Counted from the first letter of the stretch, positions 36,095 to 49,300 are shown. The stretch is DNA of 64,000 nucleotides from Paulownia fortunei (GCA_019321725.1 CM033114.1:17650278-17714277), one strand, 5' to 3'. Made by a program: numbers and translations. Notes: generated by a model from the letters alone, not told the origin.

Positions 36095-39000
36095 CAACAA
36101 CTCATTACTCCATATTCCACATATTGTACACGTTCCATACTGTAATCTATTTTCAGTTATTAATTAAAAAGTATTTTCATTCTCATTTTACTGTACCTCG
36201 AAAATATTCATGGGTGTGATTGTGGCGCAAGAATCAACATTTTGTGTGTCGTATTGAGTGTCGACGAAAGTAGTCGTGAGTGATCAATTTATTTTTTATA
36301 CAAATTAAAGACGTCGTGAATGATATCAAAATCAAGCACCCTCTAAGTCACTCTAATAATTGATACTCTAATAATTGTTTTTGCTTTTCACCCCCTAATT
36401 GTACTTGCCATTGGCCTTGTTGGTCCATATTCCCCCAACACTAAATCTGTTAAAATTTTCACTAGTGGATGATGGATGGAGAGGAAAATGGATGACAAAA
36501 GTTTCATAACAACCATCAAATTCAATGATAAACACACCAAGTTCTTAGGCAGCATTATGTAGAAAACCAACACCATCCATTGTGGGATTGGGTGTATTTT
36601 CAACCACTAGGTCATCTTAGTGGAGGGACAGTGATTTTGGGAGCTTGGTTTATATTTGCAACTTAAAGAAGTTGGGTTAAGAAATTTATTGGTGGAAAAT
36701 AATAATTAAATGTATTTATGAGACTATGAGATTATACTTATAAGTTTGTGAACTTAAGTCCTCCTACTATAATCTATTAATTTTTATTTTTTATTTTTTA
36801 AAGAGAAGTGATTGTTTACATAATAAAAAAAAAACTACTATAAAAATAAATAAATACTCATGAATAGATGGGGTTGAACTTTTAACTATAGAGTGTTGAG
36901 AACTCATTCTTATCATATTTGGGCAAGATCTTATTGACTACTTTATTTGTGCTTTGTTATTAATAAATCAATTAATAGTAGTAACGCATGCTTAAAGTTT
37001 AAATTATAGTTAATCTTTTCATGTTTAATTACATATAATATTCATACACATATACTCTCAATATCCCACCCTCCCCCCACCCCCCACCCCAAAAAAGAAG
37101 GGGGGAGAGAATTTCATTTAACTTGTCACAATGTTTGGGTAAGAGTTAAAAAAAAAGAAAATAGTAGGTTAAAGTTAGTAATCCAGATAATTAATTTTCA
37201 ATAGACATAATATATTTTGTTTGAGGGGGGAGGGAATTATTTTAAAAAATGAAGCATTATATTTTAAAATCTCAAAAATAAATTAGTATAGTAAAATTGG
37301 GACACATATTGTATTGAATATTAATTATGTGAACGTATTTAAAGATGCAAACTTGTGAATAAATTCTCAGGCTTCATATTATATATTATTATATCGTAAT
37401 AAATTTTGAAAGAGCATAATCAGATAAATCTTATGTAGTCAAAAGCAGTTATTCTAAAATATAATATATATACAATAATATAAAATATCTAGGAATGAAA
37501 TAGATATTGATTTTTTTGGACTTCATTTTTTCTCTCATTGAATCTATTCTCACCTTTATTCCATGGAAATGGACTACACAGAAAAAGAAAAGTTGGAAGT
37601 GCAGATGTCAACACTCGAACAAATTAAGGAAAAAAGTATTGCAAGAAAATAATTTGTGTGTTTTATATTAAAGCATTGCACGCTACAACTAGCTGCCAAA
37701 ATCTTTCTTTTGCTAAGATGGATTCAGTTGGTGATTCCTTATTTTAATATAATCACAAAAGACAAGAAAACACATTATGCTTGTTACCTTTTTTTATGTC
37801 TTTGTATAATAGAGATGTTAGAGATGAGAGCATTAAAAAGGAAAAAGGGAAATCCTTACAAAGATATGTTGAGGACCATTTATTCCAATCAAAAATGATA
37901 TTTTTCAAAAAGGGAAATCCTTACAAAATTTATTGTTATCCAAACGAGATTTATTTAAAAATTGGAATTGAGGTGAGATTTGCATTAAATAAAGGTGGTA
38001 ATAATAATGTAGATATTTATCTCCCAAAATACAATATTCCTTGCGGAGCTAATCAAAACTTAAAATGTATTCTTCATCAAAAAATAACAAAGAATACTAT
38101 AATAATCCGAATATTAAGTAGTAGGAGAAGAAAGAGAGATTAAATAATTAACTTAAATTATTTTGGGATGATTGAAATGAATTTTGGGTTCCCTATTTAT
38201 AGATTTTGAGATATTTTATTGTGATTGATCATGTTACTTTATTCGAATTAAGAGGAGCCGTCAGATCACATATTAAAATATGATTATGATTAGTGGTAAT
38301 TGTATCATTTCACAAAGGTTCACAATTCTTACCATGCACATCTGCTAAGCGGACGGGATGTGTCCAATTACTCATGTCTTGCCAGCACCAAGACCAATCA
38401 TAGTCCTTGCGGCATGCCACAAGCACGCCATTTGAACATCTTCGCCACATCACTACCACATGAACTATTTGCCATATCATGGCGCCAATCGAGCCACTCC
38501 TTGTTCTATTTTTGAAAAATTTATAGTTTCTCAATTCCTTGAGGTCATATGTACGTGCTAAGCTCCCAATGCAACATATGTCCCCGATTGGTAGCTCCTT
38601 AGGATAACAAAGTTGCACTATAAGGAGTTCTACAAATATACTCCTCTCTCTAGTCATTTCTATATAAGCAAGCTAACTTTACTTCTCGTTTTCTATATGG
38701 GATACTAAAAAACACATTTTCAAGATTAAAGCTTTCCGCCCAATGCAACCTTCGCAAGATACGCATGGGGGCTTGGGTGATGTTTCGCACCAAGTACATT
38801 TCTAATTTTCCATATGGAATACTAAAAAATACATTTTCAAACTTAAATGCATTAATTCACCTCATAATTCCAATAAAATCTTCAATTAGCACCATTCTTT
38901 TTCTGTTGAATATTGATAAATTATTGATGCTTTTCTTTTCTTAAAAAAAATACTAATTTTCAAATGGGATGGAATGGATTGATTCCAATAGTAACTCCAC

Positions 39001-40836
39001 TTAGAGAGTATATACCTTGGGATTTTTTATCATCCATATCTTTTGCCAAGTGACAAAAATATTCTAGTTAACAATAATAATTCCGTGTGATAATGTAACT
39101 TCCTCTGCAATAATGCAAATAGTTTTGGGGGTCATTTTTGGGAACCTGGCATGATCAAGAACCTATAGCATTTTCACACTTCACATAGATGTGATATTAT
39201 CCAGTGTAGTCTAATAAAGCACATTGGCTACATGCTGGATAGCCAAAAAATAATAATAATAAAAGAATAAGCGGTCTCTGGATGAACTATCCTTAGATAA
39301 TAAAATAAATCACTTATATATCAATCTAAAAACTAAATGAAGTAGTCCTTAAATTACTATGTAAAATACTAATGTTATATAGTTGCTCGGCATGTATTGT
39401 TCAATATTTGTATGTATTTTGATGTGACTGTTTTACATTATCGAGAAAACTGAAAACTCTATTACTATAAAAATTATGTAGTACGAGTATATAATTATTT
39501 TCTTTCGCAAGTATATAAACAATAATAATTCTATGCACTGATCGTAGAGTAGCATAGACGGCGTGGAAGATCTCGTCTCTCTTGAAAGGAAATATTTATT
39601 GAAGAAATACAAAATAAATTGTTGATTGAGTCTTTAGATTCACTGAAATGAGAAGAATTAAAAAAAAAACTAAAAGTTGATTCGTTGGGCAAGTCATTAG
39701 AATCCTATGCTAGGTTAGAGATAAGTTAATTATACCAATGTGATGGATTAGAATCATGCTCACCAAGTATTTATTAGTTAAAAAGTGAATTGATTGCGAC
39801 TGATAAATATGAGAGGGACCCAATAATCCCAACATAATTGAGCAGGAACTGAATAATCCAAATTGGCTGATACTAAAAGGGTCCTATTGACTAGCCAAGA
39901 GACAAAAAGAATTCAATTGTCAAGAAGAAATTTACATTTTTGTCCCTCAAGAGAACAAAAATGTTATATTAATTAAGTCGTGGTTCGAAGTTATCAAACA
40001 AATTCAGTTAATAAAATAAGTATACACACAAAAATAGGACAAAATCATAAAAAAAAAAAATTACTTACTAGTAGTTGAATCTAAACTTAAAACATTTGGG
40101 TTCCTATGAACAGTCTCTAAATATTAACTTCACCACTTTTGAACTCGGATAGACCCTCCGTGCGTAGATTACACACACACCCCATATTTCATTTTTGATC
40201 AAAAGTTAAGTTTGCACTATCTATAAAATCTCATTCTATATCAAGCCTAGTCCCCCACCAAACAATTTCATGCTTTCACAATTGGAGCATAAGTTTGGAC
40301 CCATTCAATGACTACAATCATGAGATGAACTCGAACACTAGGTGAGAAAATTCGAGCATTATAACGATAGTGGATCAAGAACAATGATACATATGTAACC
40401 AACCAATGAAATAAAATACATATACCCTTTTTGGAATAAAAAAGGTTTCAAGATTTCATTGAAATATAATCATTTTTGGAAGACATCCACTTCTCACTTT
40501 CCTCCACCATTTGCAATTGGAACTCCCTTTACCCCTAGAATCCCGGGGTTTAGATGAGGTTCTTCATGTATAGTTGGAATATGGGGAGTTAACAATACCC
40601 TAAAGCCGAAAGCAAGATTGATGCTGCACCAATATTCCATCTTCAAATCTCATTTATATTATTTTGATCACAAAGTCTCTCTTTTATTCTTTTTGAATTC
40701 AGATCACAAGTCTTCTCAGGATTGCCAAATACATGACAAGAGAACCGTCGGAGTGGTGTAATGTAATGGAAGATCAAAAGGAAGAGAGTGACTCAGATAG
40801 AAGAAGGAACTCAAATTCTAGCAATTTCTTTAGCTT

Positions 40837-41031
40837 TTGCTGCTTTTACAGTTAAAGTTGCACAAATTTGATATCCCCTACTTCAGAAACAACTATACAG
40901 CTTGCTATACTGCAAAAATTGCAGCATGTTTTGCTATTTTTTTCTTTACCCCTATTCAAAGTGCAACCAACCTAAAACAAGTTGTAAAGTTATTACAAAG
41001 GAAAAACAAGAAAGCGAAAACGGACAATGAT
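40837..41031 (-). other. Probable CAT 3' untranslated region
   Basis: Minus-strand sequence after the stop is AT-rich with TTTGTAATAA about 40 bases on; an AATAAA word occurs further at about 40,680. The poly-A site cannot be placed from sequence. The plus-strand reading frame here is chance. Confidence 0.35.
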
Positions 41032-41600
41032 TTACGCTTTTAGAGTATGGACTTCGCTTTCAATGGATTCTTTCGTGCTTTCTCCAGTCTTTTGACTAAG
41101 AGTGCCATCTTCCTCGGCATCAAAGCTTGAGTGGACGCTGTATAGAACATATACAAGCACCGCAAGGGCAGAGAAGAATCCGAATCGGACATACGATGGT
41201 CTATCAAGAGAACCCAACAAGAATATGTTAAGGAAGATGGATATGGAAGGAATCCATGGCATCAAAGGGACCCCCCAGAACTCTGGCTTTCGGGCTTGTG
41301 GGACCATGAAATGGAATAATTGCAGAATAGCAATTGCGACAGCAATACAGGCACCAAGCATGAAGGCTTTGGGCTTGCCTGATGGTGCAAATTGCCAAAG
41401 GAGGGTAAACATAACAGAAGTGAGTGAGAAGCAGAACATGAAGGACAGCGTCGGCCATGGGTTCGTCGTTCCAACCGTCACATAACGCCGGTAAATTACT
41501 GCATTTGCCACCATGTAGAAGACAAAAAGAGTTCCGATGCATACAAGGTTCAGCAGGATATCTAAATCAGTAAATAGTGCGATTGCTGCTGTGAAGATCC
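41032..41600 (-). CDS. CAT5: CAT exon 4
   Basis: 569 bases ending in TAA at 41032-41034. Encodes five or so membrane segments from GIFTAAIALFTDLDILLNLV to FFSALAVLVYVLYSVH and a short acidic/Ser-rich C-terminal tail (DAEEDGTLSQKTGESTKESI). Acceptor ttcag. Open throughout; the bases beyond the acceptor up to 41,697 are intron read-through. Confidence 0.93.
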
Positions 41601-44576
41601 CTGAAAAGCATTTCCACAATACAAGAACATCACCAAGACATAATGGAAAAACAAAAGAAGAAAAAATGTTTAAAAACAAGAAAGTGCATGAAAACAATTA
41701 TCTAAAGCAATAAACTGGTTTAAAAAAAAAAGGAAAAAGATAAAACCCTTAAGCAGTATCTTCTTTTAGGCCAGTCGGTCACTCTAGAAATGGCCTTAAG
41801 AAACAATCAGTTAGTGTCTCTTTCCCACAACAATGGATCATTTTCATTACTTAGTAACAATCTGGGTCTGACCTGAGTTAGACCACCATAACTTCACAGA
41901 ATCTTCAAAAGTCAAGTGATGAGTTTGGATGAATAAATTCTGGGCATAGAATTCGCAATTCTGTAGTCATCCTATAATTGCCAAGTCACTCAGCTATAGC
42001 ATCAAGAATCGTTTGAAATTTCCCTTTAGAAAGTCAGAAAATGAACTTCCCATAGGATCCCTTGGAACCCACATCTTGCACTATCTTACAAGATCATGAT
42101 CATATTCATCAAGATAAAATATAGCACAATCTCTTAGACTTTCAGTTAATATGCCTTTTGGTTAGATCCTCGTGTCAATAACAGCAAATGCCCAAAGCAA
42201 TAGTGAATCCACTAGTTCAAGAAGAACAATGAAAACAATATAGTAAGCAGCATAAACTTAATGCAAAAGCCTACAATTCCTGATGTTCCTTGCCATAAAC
42301 AAAATTTAACCAAAACTAGTAAAAACAGAAGCTACTAGAGTACTAGAGTGGTCCACGGGAATCGACAACATTCAAACCAATAAATCAGTTTGAAACATGA
42401 TTCTAGTGAAATTTCCACCATGTTCCACAATCCTTCAAATCCATAATCTAACATCACACATAGGCCCCACAAAAGAAGGGAGAAAATAATTTTGGATGCA
42501 TGAAAACAAAGATCAGCATGATAAACCACAAGCTCTCCCTCTCAACCCAAAGGGTTTGATGTGGACCCAATTTAATAACGACCAATCTTAATAATCAAAC
42601 AAGCAAATATCACTTTATCACACGTCATACGTTCTCCATATTTCACAAATGCACGGGTCTTCAAAATCTTGACAAAGGAGTTAAATCTTGACCAATGCGA
42701 CCACACATGAAATAAAACATTATCGTCGCAATCACAAATTACATCACATGATGATCACCAGAATCAAGTCTAAATTACAACATTAATCCACAATAGTCAT
42801 TCTAACATGCCCGGTCGTTATAGTCAAGTCTTAGTCCCTTTTTCGTTGAAGATCAACTCACGATGGCTCGTATCTCATGCGAACCATAATCTTTCAACGG
42901 CCCTAAAGTACCCAAACCACCTCAACTCAAGACCACGCAAGACAAACCCTTTTGCACCGGCAAATGTGTTTTTCTTATATGTATACGTATCTAAAGGTAT
43001 GGGCTAGAAAGTACAAATGACTGTGCAAAACAAAGCACACGAGATAATATTGACCAAAATGGTCAAGTGGGGGGGTCAAATAAAGAGAGGGACTTACCAA
43101 GGAAGGAGGAGGCGTTGACAGGGGTTGAGGTGGAGTGGTGGACCCTGGCGAACCAAGAGGGGACCACGCACGACCGTCCGATCACGCACATGTACCGTGC
43201 CTGGCCCAGCATGGACACCAGCAGCGACGTCAAAATACCAAAACTGGCCCCCACCCCGATCACGTTCGAAACCCACTTCCACCCCGACGACCCTTCTTTA
43301 AACGCCCCTGAAAACGGCGCCTCCTTATCAATCTGCGTCACAAAAACTCACCAATTAACACTCCAAGAATGGCATTCGAGGGTTGTACCTTATGCCACAA
43401 AAGTTGTACTTTACAAAGCCAATACAGTAAACGAAGAACCAATCAAACAAGAAAAGTGGGACTAATTTACAGAGGGTTTTTTTTTCCCTCAGAAAGTTAA
43501 ATAATTAGTTCACAATGGAGTTTTTAAGTTTAATTTACCATGTCATAGGGGAGGAGGGCGGACATTGAAGCGGCCATCAAGCAGTAAAGAACGGTGACGA
43601 GGATCACGGAGCCCGACACACCAATAGGAATATTCTTCACAGGATTCTTTACCTCCTCAGCCAAGGTGGACACGGCGTCGTACCCGATGTAGCTCAGGTA
43701 CACCATGGCTGCCCCATTGAACACCCCGGAAACTCCGAATGGGAAGAACCCGCCGGCATTTTTTGGGTTCCCGGGTTCCGTAAAGTTCTTCCAATTCCCC
43801 TCAAAAATCCCACCACTATCACAAATACTATGAATAGAATGTGCAGCACTGTCAACACCATGTTTAACCATGAACTGTCCCTCGTACTGCAAAATTAAGA
43901 AGAGTTTAGAAATTTAATGGAGAAAAAATGGGGAACTTTGGTTGAAAATTAGAATGTGTATGTTTCAAAACCTGTAGCAAATTACTAGTGTGAGGAGTAG
44001 GACCACGGCCACGGCGATTAGGTCTATTTCATTGTACCCTTTTGGTAGGCCATGGACGGTGAATCTCAGGTGTGTATGCGGCGTTGATAGGCCTAAAGCA
44101 GTGCCTAGATACGCCGTGAAACTCCTCGCCACTGCCGCATTTGACAGCACGTAGTCGATTATCAGATTTGCACCGGTTAAGAAGGCCAAGAATTCACCAA
44201 AGGTGACGCGGATGTAGCTGAAGGCACCGCCGGCAACGGGCATGTCGACGGCGAACTCGGTATAGCAGAAGGCGGAGAGGAGAGCGCAGACGCCGGCAAT
44301 GGCGTAGGAGAGGACGACGGCGGGGCCAGCGAGGCGGCTGGCACGGCCGGTGGTGACGAAGACTCCGGCGCCAACCATCCCGCCGACGCCGAACCCGACG
44401 AGGTCGTACCACCGGAGGGTCCGCTTCATGTCCGATCCTGACCGGACTCGGACCCGGCTCGTTTCTTCTAAGGACGTTGATACGGAGCAAGCGCGGCGGG
44501 AAAGGCGGTTCGGGGTGTCGGAGAGTGCCCGGAGGTAGGATTTGAAGCTGGAGAATGAGGGGGAATGGCTTTCCAT
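41032..44576 (-). CDS. CAT5: Cationic amino acid transporter (plant CAT1/CAT5/CAT8 group), four exons, frameshift in exon 2
   Basis: Membrane permease of the APC superfamily that carries basic and other amino acids across a cell membrane. Exons (minus strand): 44576-43972, 43886-43539, 43332-43098, 41600-41032; all introns are GT-AG. The start MESHSPSFSSFKSYL fits the group; an upstream in-frame ATG at 44,897 would add low-complexity sequence and is rejected. Landmarks: N-terminal tail with DMKRTLRWYDLVGFGVGGMV (residues 49-68), VPVAGGAFSYIR-like DMPVAGGAFSYIRVTFGEF (111-129), GVFNGAAMVYLSYIGYDAVS in exon 2, LGQARYMCVIGRS in exon 3, and the C-terminal permease region VPQARKPEFWGVPLMPWIPS (496-515). 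With one more T in exon 2 the protein is 585 residues, the family's usual size. As given, the T run at 43803-43807 has five bases, shifting the frame after residue 229 and ending at a TGA (43694-43696). Symbol is by closest remembered resemblance; CAT8 or CAT1 orthology is possible. Confidence 0.93.
41601..43097 (-). other. CAT intron 3 (1.5 kb)
   Basis: GT at 43096-43097 and AG at 41601-41602 on the minus strand. AT-rich with no gene recognised; short frames inside (42,335-42,529; 42,807-43,007) have no known motif. Confidence 0.88.
43098..43332 (-). CDS. CAT5: CAT exon 3
   Basis: 235 bases, IDKEAPFSGAFKEGSSGWKW to STSTPVNASSFLG, open throughout. Acceptor cgcag, donor gtaagt. Contains IGVGASFGILTSLLVSMLGQ, a conserved membrane segment. 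Confidence 0.92.
43539..43886 (-). CDS. CAT5: CAT exon 2, carrying the frameshift
   Basis: 348 bases after acceptor ttttgcag. First part reads STRDSSWLNMVLTVLHILF and IVFVIVVGF; the continuation that matches the family (EGNWKNFTEPGNPKNAGGFF, PFGVSGVFNGAAMVYLSYIG) lies in the next frame. The switch is at the five-base T run 43803-43807 (A on the plus strand). One additional base there would also give phase 0 at the donor (ATG|gtaaat), which agrees with exon 3. Confidence 0.92.
43972..44576 (-). CDS. CAT5: CAT exon 1
   Basis: 605 bases, residues 1-201 plus two bases. Encodes the cytosolic N-terminal tail and the first membrane segments (GVGGMVGAGVFVTTGRAS; VVLSYAIAGVCALLSAFCY; the DYVLSNAAVARSFTAYLG stretch). 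Ends ...LVICY AG, donor gttttg. Very GC-rich compared with the rest of the window. Confidence 0.92.
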
Positions 44577-44900
44577 TATCACTCTCTTCTCTATCTGCCC
44601 ACTCTCTGGAAAAACAGTCCTCTTTGTTTCTTTCTTTGTGCTTAGGCGTGGAAAGAATGTATGTGTGTATGGCAAGAGATGAGGATGGGGACTGAGGAAG
44701 AGTGGGTGTATATATATGTGTGTATGTGCGAGCAGAGGCAGGGTGGTGGGCGTGGGGGTGGAAAAGAGCGAGTGGTGCGAATGAAATGTGACTTGTGTGC
44801 GTGGGGTGGGGTGGGGGGGTTCGAAAAGTGCGAGAATGGTGCGAGTGAAATGTGATTTGTAAGAGATCGCACGCACAAAGAGAGAACAAACGGCCACTTT
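44577..44900 (-). promoter_or_regulatory. CAT promoter and 5' untranslated region
   Basis: A TATA-type run (ATATATATACACC on the minus strand, 44,705-44,718) lies about 130 bases upstream of the ATG, which would leave a pyrimidine- and CA-rich leader of about 100 bases. Upstream, two near-identical blocks (44761-44796 and 44823-44860) carry GAAAAG(A/T)GCGAG, then TGGTGCGA(A/G)TGAAATGTGA(C/T)TTGT, about 63 bases apart. Start site not proven. Confidence 0.5.
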
Positions 44901-45239
44901 AGTTTATGGGAGGAACCGAAACTTTGGGGGCGGCTTTGGGCCTTCCCATCAACACTTTTAGAGAAGGATAAATATTGGATGGGATAAAGCTTTGTGTACT
45001 CAATTAGCCAATCTTCCATTTTCACACTGGTACAAGGTCAATTTCATGATTAAATTTTTATAGAATGATGATAGTATATAGGCTTCTTGAAGTTATATTA
45101 GCCTTTTCATGGCTTCATCTTAGAACTCAATATCAATATCCTCTTATCAAGTTTTACTCCGCCGTCGAGTTACAACCACGGCGGTGGCGAGTGGTTGGTG
45201 ACTCCCAATATGCCTTATTGCGACAGAAAATCCACAGTG

Positions 45240-46070
45240 CTTTGGATCACCTGACTATCTCAACTTTTATGATAAACTCAAAGCTTACCGGCTTCTAGTC
45301 TTAATTATATACATTGGTTGTAATGAGAAATTTCATGCTAGCTAATTACAAGTATTTGTGTGCGATTTGGGTTGATCTCCACTTTTATGGTAAGCTCAAG
45401 CTTATCGACTTCTAATCTTTATTACAAACATCGATTATAAGGAAAATTTTCATTCTACCCAATTGCCGACATCCATTTGGGGGTTGAGATTGCTTGCCCA
45501 TATCCACTTTTATGGTAAGCTCAATTCTCAAAGTTTATCGACTCTTTGTCTTAATTAATTACAGGCATCGTTATAAGAAAAAATTCATACTACCTAATTA
45601 CAAGCATTCGTTATAAGAAAAAAAATTCATGTTGCTTGATCATCTCTACTTTTATGGCAACCTCAAAATTTACCAACTTCTAGTCTTAATTACCGGCATA
45701 TGTTATAAGGAAAATTTTCATGTTACCTAATCTAAGGCATACGTATGGTGGTTTGGATTACTTGGTCATTTCCACTTTTATGGTAAGCTCAAATCTTAAC
45801 GGCTTCCAGTCTTAATTACAACTATTTGTTATAAGAAAGAAATTCATGCTACCCAATTAATTACAAGCATCCATTATAAGGGAAAATTTTCATGTTGCTT
45901 GATCATCTTCATTTTCATAATATGTTAGAAAGTTTACCGACTTCTAGTCTTAATTATAGACATTTATTATAAGGAAAACTTTCCTTTTTTCCAATTACAG
46001 ACATATAACATATAGAAAACTTTAACGCTATTCGATTGTAGGGACTCGTTACAGGGGGAAAACTCATATT
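45240..46070. repeat. Degenerate tandem array, about six units of 120-140 bp
   Basis: The phrase (C/A)ACTTTTATGGTAAGCTCAA starts units at about 45,262, 45,380, 45,505, 45,647, 45,771 and (eroded) 45,907. Each unit continues with TTACCGACTTCTAGTCTTAA, then (C/G)ATTCGTTATAAGGAAAA and TTCATGCTACC(T/C)AATTA. Units differ by many substitutions and indels, so the array is old. It begins about 660 bases upstream of the CAT start codon. No coding. Confidence 0.82.
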
Positions 46071-46286
46071 ATTTATTTGGACAGTGTCTAAAGAGGTATA
46101 CGAAGGTGTTGGATATATTTATGATGATATTATAAAGTGAAATGATGATACAACTATATAAATTCAATTTACAGTATATTTAAATTTATGGGACATTAGT
46201 TTTTAACATTTTGTGACTAATCATTTCAACTATTTTCACAATACAAAAAATCCTTACCCTTTAAAAATATTCGTAGTTAAACATTT

Positions 46287-46338
46287 GGAAAAATTGTGCA
46301 ATGTGGAAAAATTGTGCAATGTGGAGTCACCACATTGA
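46287..46338. repeat. 18-bp tandem duplication with adjoining hairpin
   Basis: GGAAAAATTGTGCAATGT occurs at 46287 and 46305. The end of the second copy forms part of CAATGTGG-AGTCA-CCACATTG, an 8-bp stem at 46318-46338. Confidence 0.8.
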
Positions 46339-46339
46339 A

Positions 46340-49300
46340 AAATAACGCACGCCATGAGGATAAGATTGTTACCGAAGTGCTGAGGATTGTGATTAACTTT
46401 GGTAATTAAAGCTACTTTGGAGACTAATGAAATTTGTGAAGAATAACATTGTTCAAATATGGAAGATTGATTCAACAATCATTGTTGTAATTGAAAAGTG
46501 ATCATCCTATAATGATTATATGAAGATGATTGTGCAAGTCTAGTGCTTTAGACACCATGGAGTTTATTATGGTTTACTAATAAACTTTAATTTGATTCGT
46601 CCTATATCCACGCTTGTAATAAATTGTAAATTCATTGGCAATAATTTGCGTTGGTTCAAATAAGAATAATTTGCCTATCCACCATGAAATGGAATAATCA
46701 TATTCCTAGAATAATTTTATTTTATTTTAATATTTTATTTTCTATTGCACTTTACATATAACCGTCAAGTAATTTATATTAATTTTACATTTATAAAAAA
46801 CAATTTATACACTTAATATATATATTTATAACGTATAATATAAGAAAATCCATATTATCTTTATTTACCTAGGGTTGTATTTCAATTGGTCACGAGACAC
46901 CCTACTAAGGAGGAAAATTTTGATGTTGTTCTTCCAATTCTTCCCAGGTGAATTATAAAGATTCGTTTCTACCCACGTGAATTTCGTCATGCCACAATTC
47001 ATATATCGTCATCTAGTATTTCTTAAATTTTAAAAAACGACCTTTGATTTGATTTCAGTTCTACTAATTTCTGTATTTTTGAAAAATAAAATAAAATATA
47101 TAAATATTAATTCAAGATTATTTTCATCCTTCCCAAAATAATATAAAAAAAATATTAATGATTATTATACATTCATATATATACATATTCAAATCATCTT
47201 ATCAATAAAAAAATATATATATTCATATTATTCAATTATTATACTAATTTAAAAATAATATATAATAATATAAAATAATAATGTGAAACCACTCAATAAC
47301 CAAATATAACATTTACAATAGGAGTTAGAATCTCTCTCAAAATTAAAATTAAATATACATTACAATCTCATTACGTTGAGATTGGAATCAAACTAATTGT
47401 TTTGTTTTGGATGTTTTGAAGAAAGTATTTAAAGAGAATGAATTTTGATGCAATGTACTAAAAAATATGATATATTAATAAAAAAATATATTAAAAAAAT
47501 ATTTTGTTTTGTTTTGTTTTAGAAGAAATAATTGAGAAAAGTCTTGTTTTTGGCAAAACAAAACCTAACATAGCCTGAGTATTACTTACAATTATAAAAA
47601 AATGAGGAGAATTCATATATGATGGTTATTATTTCTTAAATTACACAAGAATCTTAAAATTGCAAAAATTTGACATAAAGATATGAATGATAAATAAATG
47701 ATTAGTGATTAGAGGCGCAAAGATTGGTTCACCTGTCAATTTTCTCAATAAAAAATTTAATGTTCTTGAGAGCAATTCTTTGCAATGATTACCATTGAGT
47801 ATGATCATGTGAATTTTATTACGTGTGAGTTGACTCCTACATTTAAATTTATCATTTCAAGTTTTGTCAAAAGAAACTTAATACTGCATTCCACTTTGTT
47901 ATTGACTAAATTGCACGCTGTGTTTTCAATAAGTCTTCATTACCCTAATATTGCATTTTATCTTGTGTTATGCATAATTTATACAAATATGTATGTTATG
48001 TGTATAAAATATTTTTTAATTATATTAAATATTAATTATATAACTAACATAAATACATAATATACAATACGAAATTAGAGCAATTGATCCGATATGATAA
48101 GTCTCACTAAGCATGACAATGGTTTGAACCTGCCCGACCTGTCCTTTTAAGGTGGGTTTTTGAACTTGTAAATTAATCGAGTGCGGGTTTTAATTTTTTA
48201 TTTTAAACTCGTCTCACCTCGTTTAATTTTTTACTTTAATTTATATGTATTTATGTAATGTTTTTTAAAAAACATTAATGGTATTATTAAAATTATATTT
48301 TTTTATATTTTTAAAAATATAAAACAGGTATAACGGGTTTAAACTGAACCTGACTTATTATAAACGAATTTGAATCTAAATAAGATGAGTTTTGAATTTT
48401 AATAAATTATCCTATACCATCACATTTCCATACCTAAATCTCACCAATGACCCTACCTAATCACCACAAGAGGTGGAAATGTGGCCATGAGTCCCCATCT
48501 GTTAAAGTCTTCTCTCATTTTAATCTTAACTTGATAAGACAATAAAGTAAAATACTAGTATATTCGCTAAAGTTGGACTTCTCCCAAAAGAAAAATGATA
48601 TGTTTCACTAATCGTGCATGTTGTTAGTTTGTTTTCCCATATGTCACAAGTCACAAGAGGTTCAAAATAAATCTTGATTAGATTATCTTTGGACCCATTG
48701 ACAAGAAATAAGTGACCTTGGATAGTATTAAAATTACACCAGTAATCTTGACACTTTGTGCTTTGCCTTTTATTTTTGTCTTCTCATTACTAGACTAGTT
48801 AAATCCAATTCGGCAAATTGCCCTCATTCACCAACACTTATATGCCTTTTTTGGAAAAACAAGAGTTTGTAAAAGTATCAAATTTCATAATTACAGAATA
48901 TTGAAATCTCAATGCTCATACACCACTTTATTAACTATTTAATGCCCTTTTTAATAATGTTCGAACGCGTTGAAATTAAATTTTCTATATAATTAGGAAT
49001 ACAATAAATGATAAATTACATATCACTAAATAAATGACAATAAAAAAATGAAAAAAGTTGATTAGAATTGCAGTGACATCTGCAGCATTAAACCACTCTG
49101 AGTTATTCGTGCATAAGATCCACATTATTTTTAGAACACCTAAGTGTATGTTTCCTGTTGTTTTCACAAATATATTTTCATTTTTCAAAACGAAAATTTG
49201 TTCGATGATTAGTTTTTGGGAGTTAAGGATTTTTTTTTTTTTTCAAAATACTTATCAATATTTAATTCAATCAAATATTCCTATAATCTAATTTATCACC

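Larger units (their letters stand above)
33386..40830. other. AT-rich intergenic region
   Basis: No conserved coding region was recognised on either strand, apart from the repeats listed separately. A 115-residue frame on the minus strand (38,310-38,657) and a 120-residue plus frame (37,781-38,143) have no familiar motif. The bases around 38,690-38,730 and 38,812-38,853 share a 40-base block (ATATGG(G/A)ATACTAAAAAA...) 121 bases apart. Confidence 0.45.

Noticed and set aside
37847..37926. Repeated GGGAAATCCTTACAAA words 64 bases apart
   Set aside because: Too short and isolated to interpret beyond a small local duplication.
38310..38657. 115-residue open frame on the minus strand
   Set aside because: No known motif, no codon or splice context, and a plus-strand frame overlaps it; lies in repeat-rich intergenic DNA.
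43067..43465. Plus-strand frame of 132 residues across CAT exon 3
   Set aside because: Antisense of a confident exon; no independent evidence.
44194..44889. 231-residue Arg/Pro-rich frame overlapping CAT exon 1
   Set aside because: It is another frame of the GC-rich exon and its promoter; the CAT frame is supported by family motifs.
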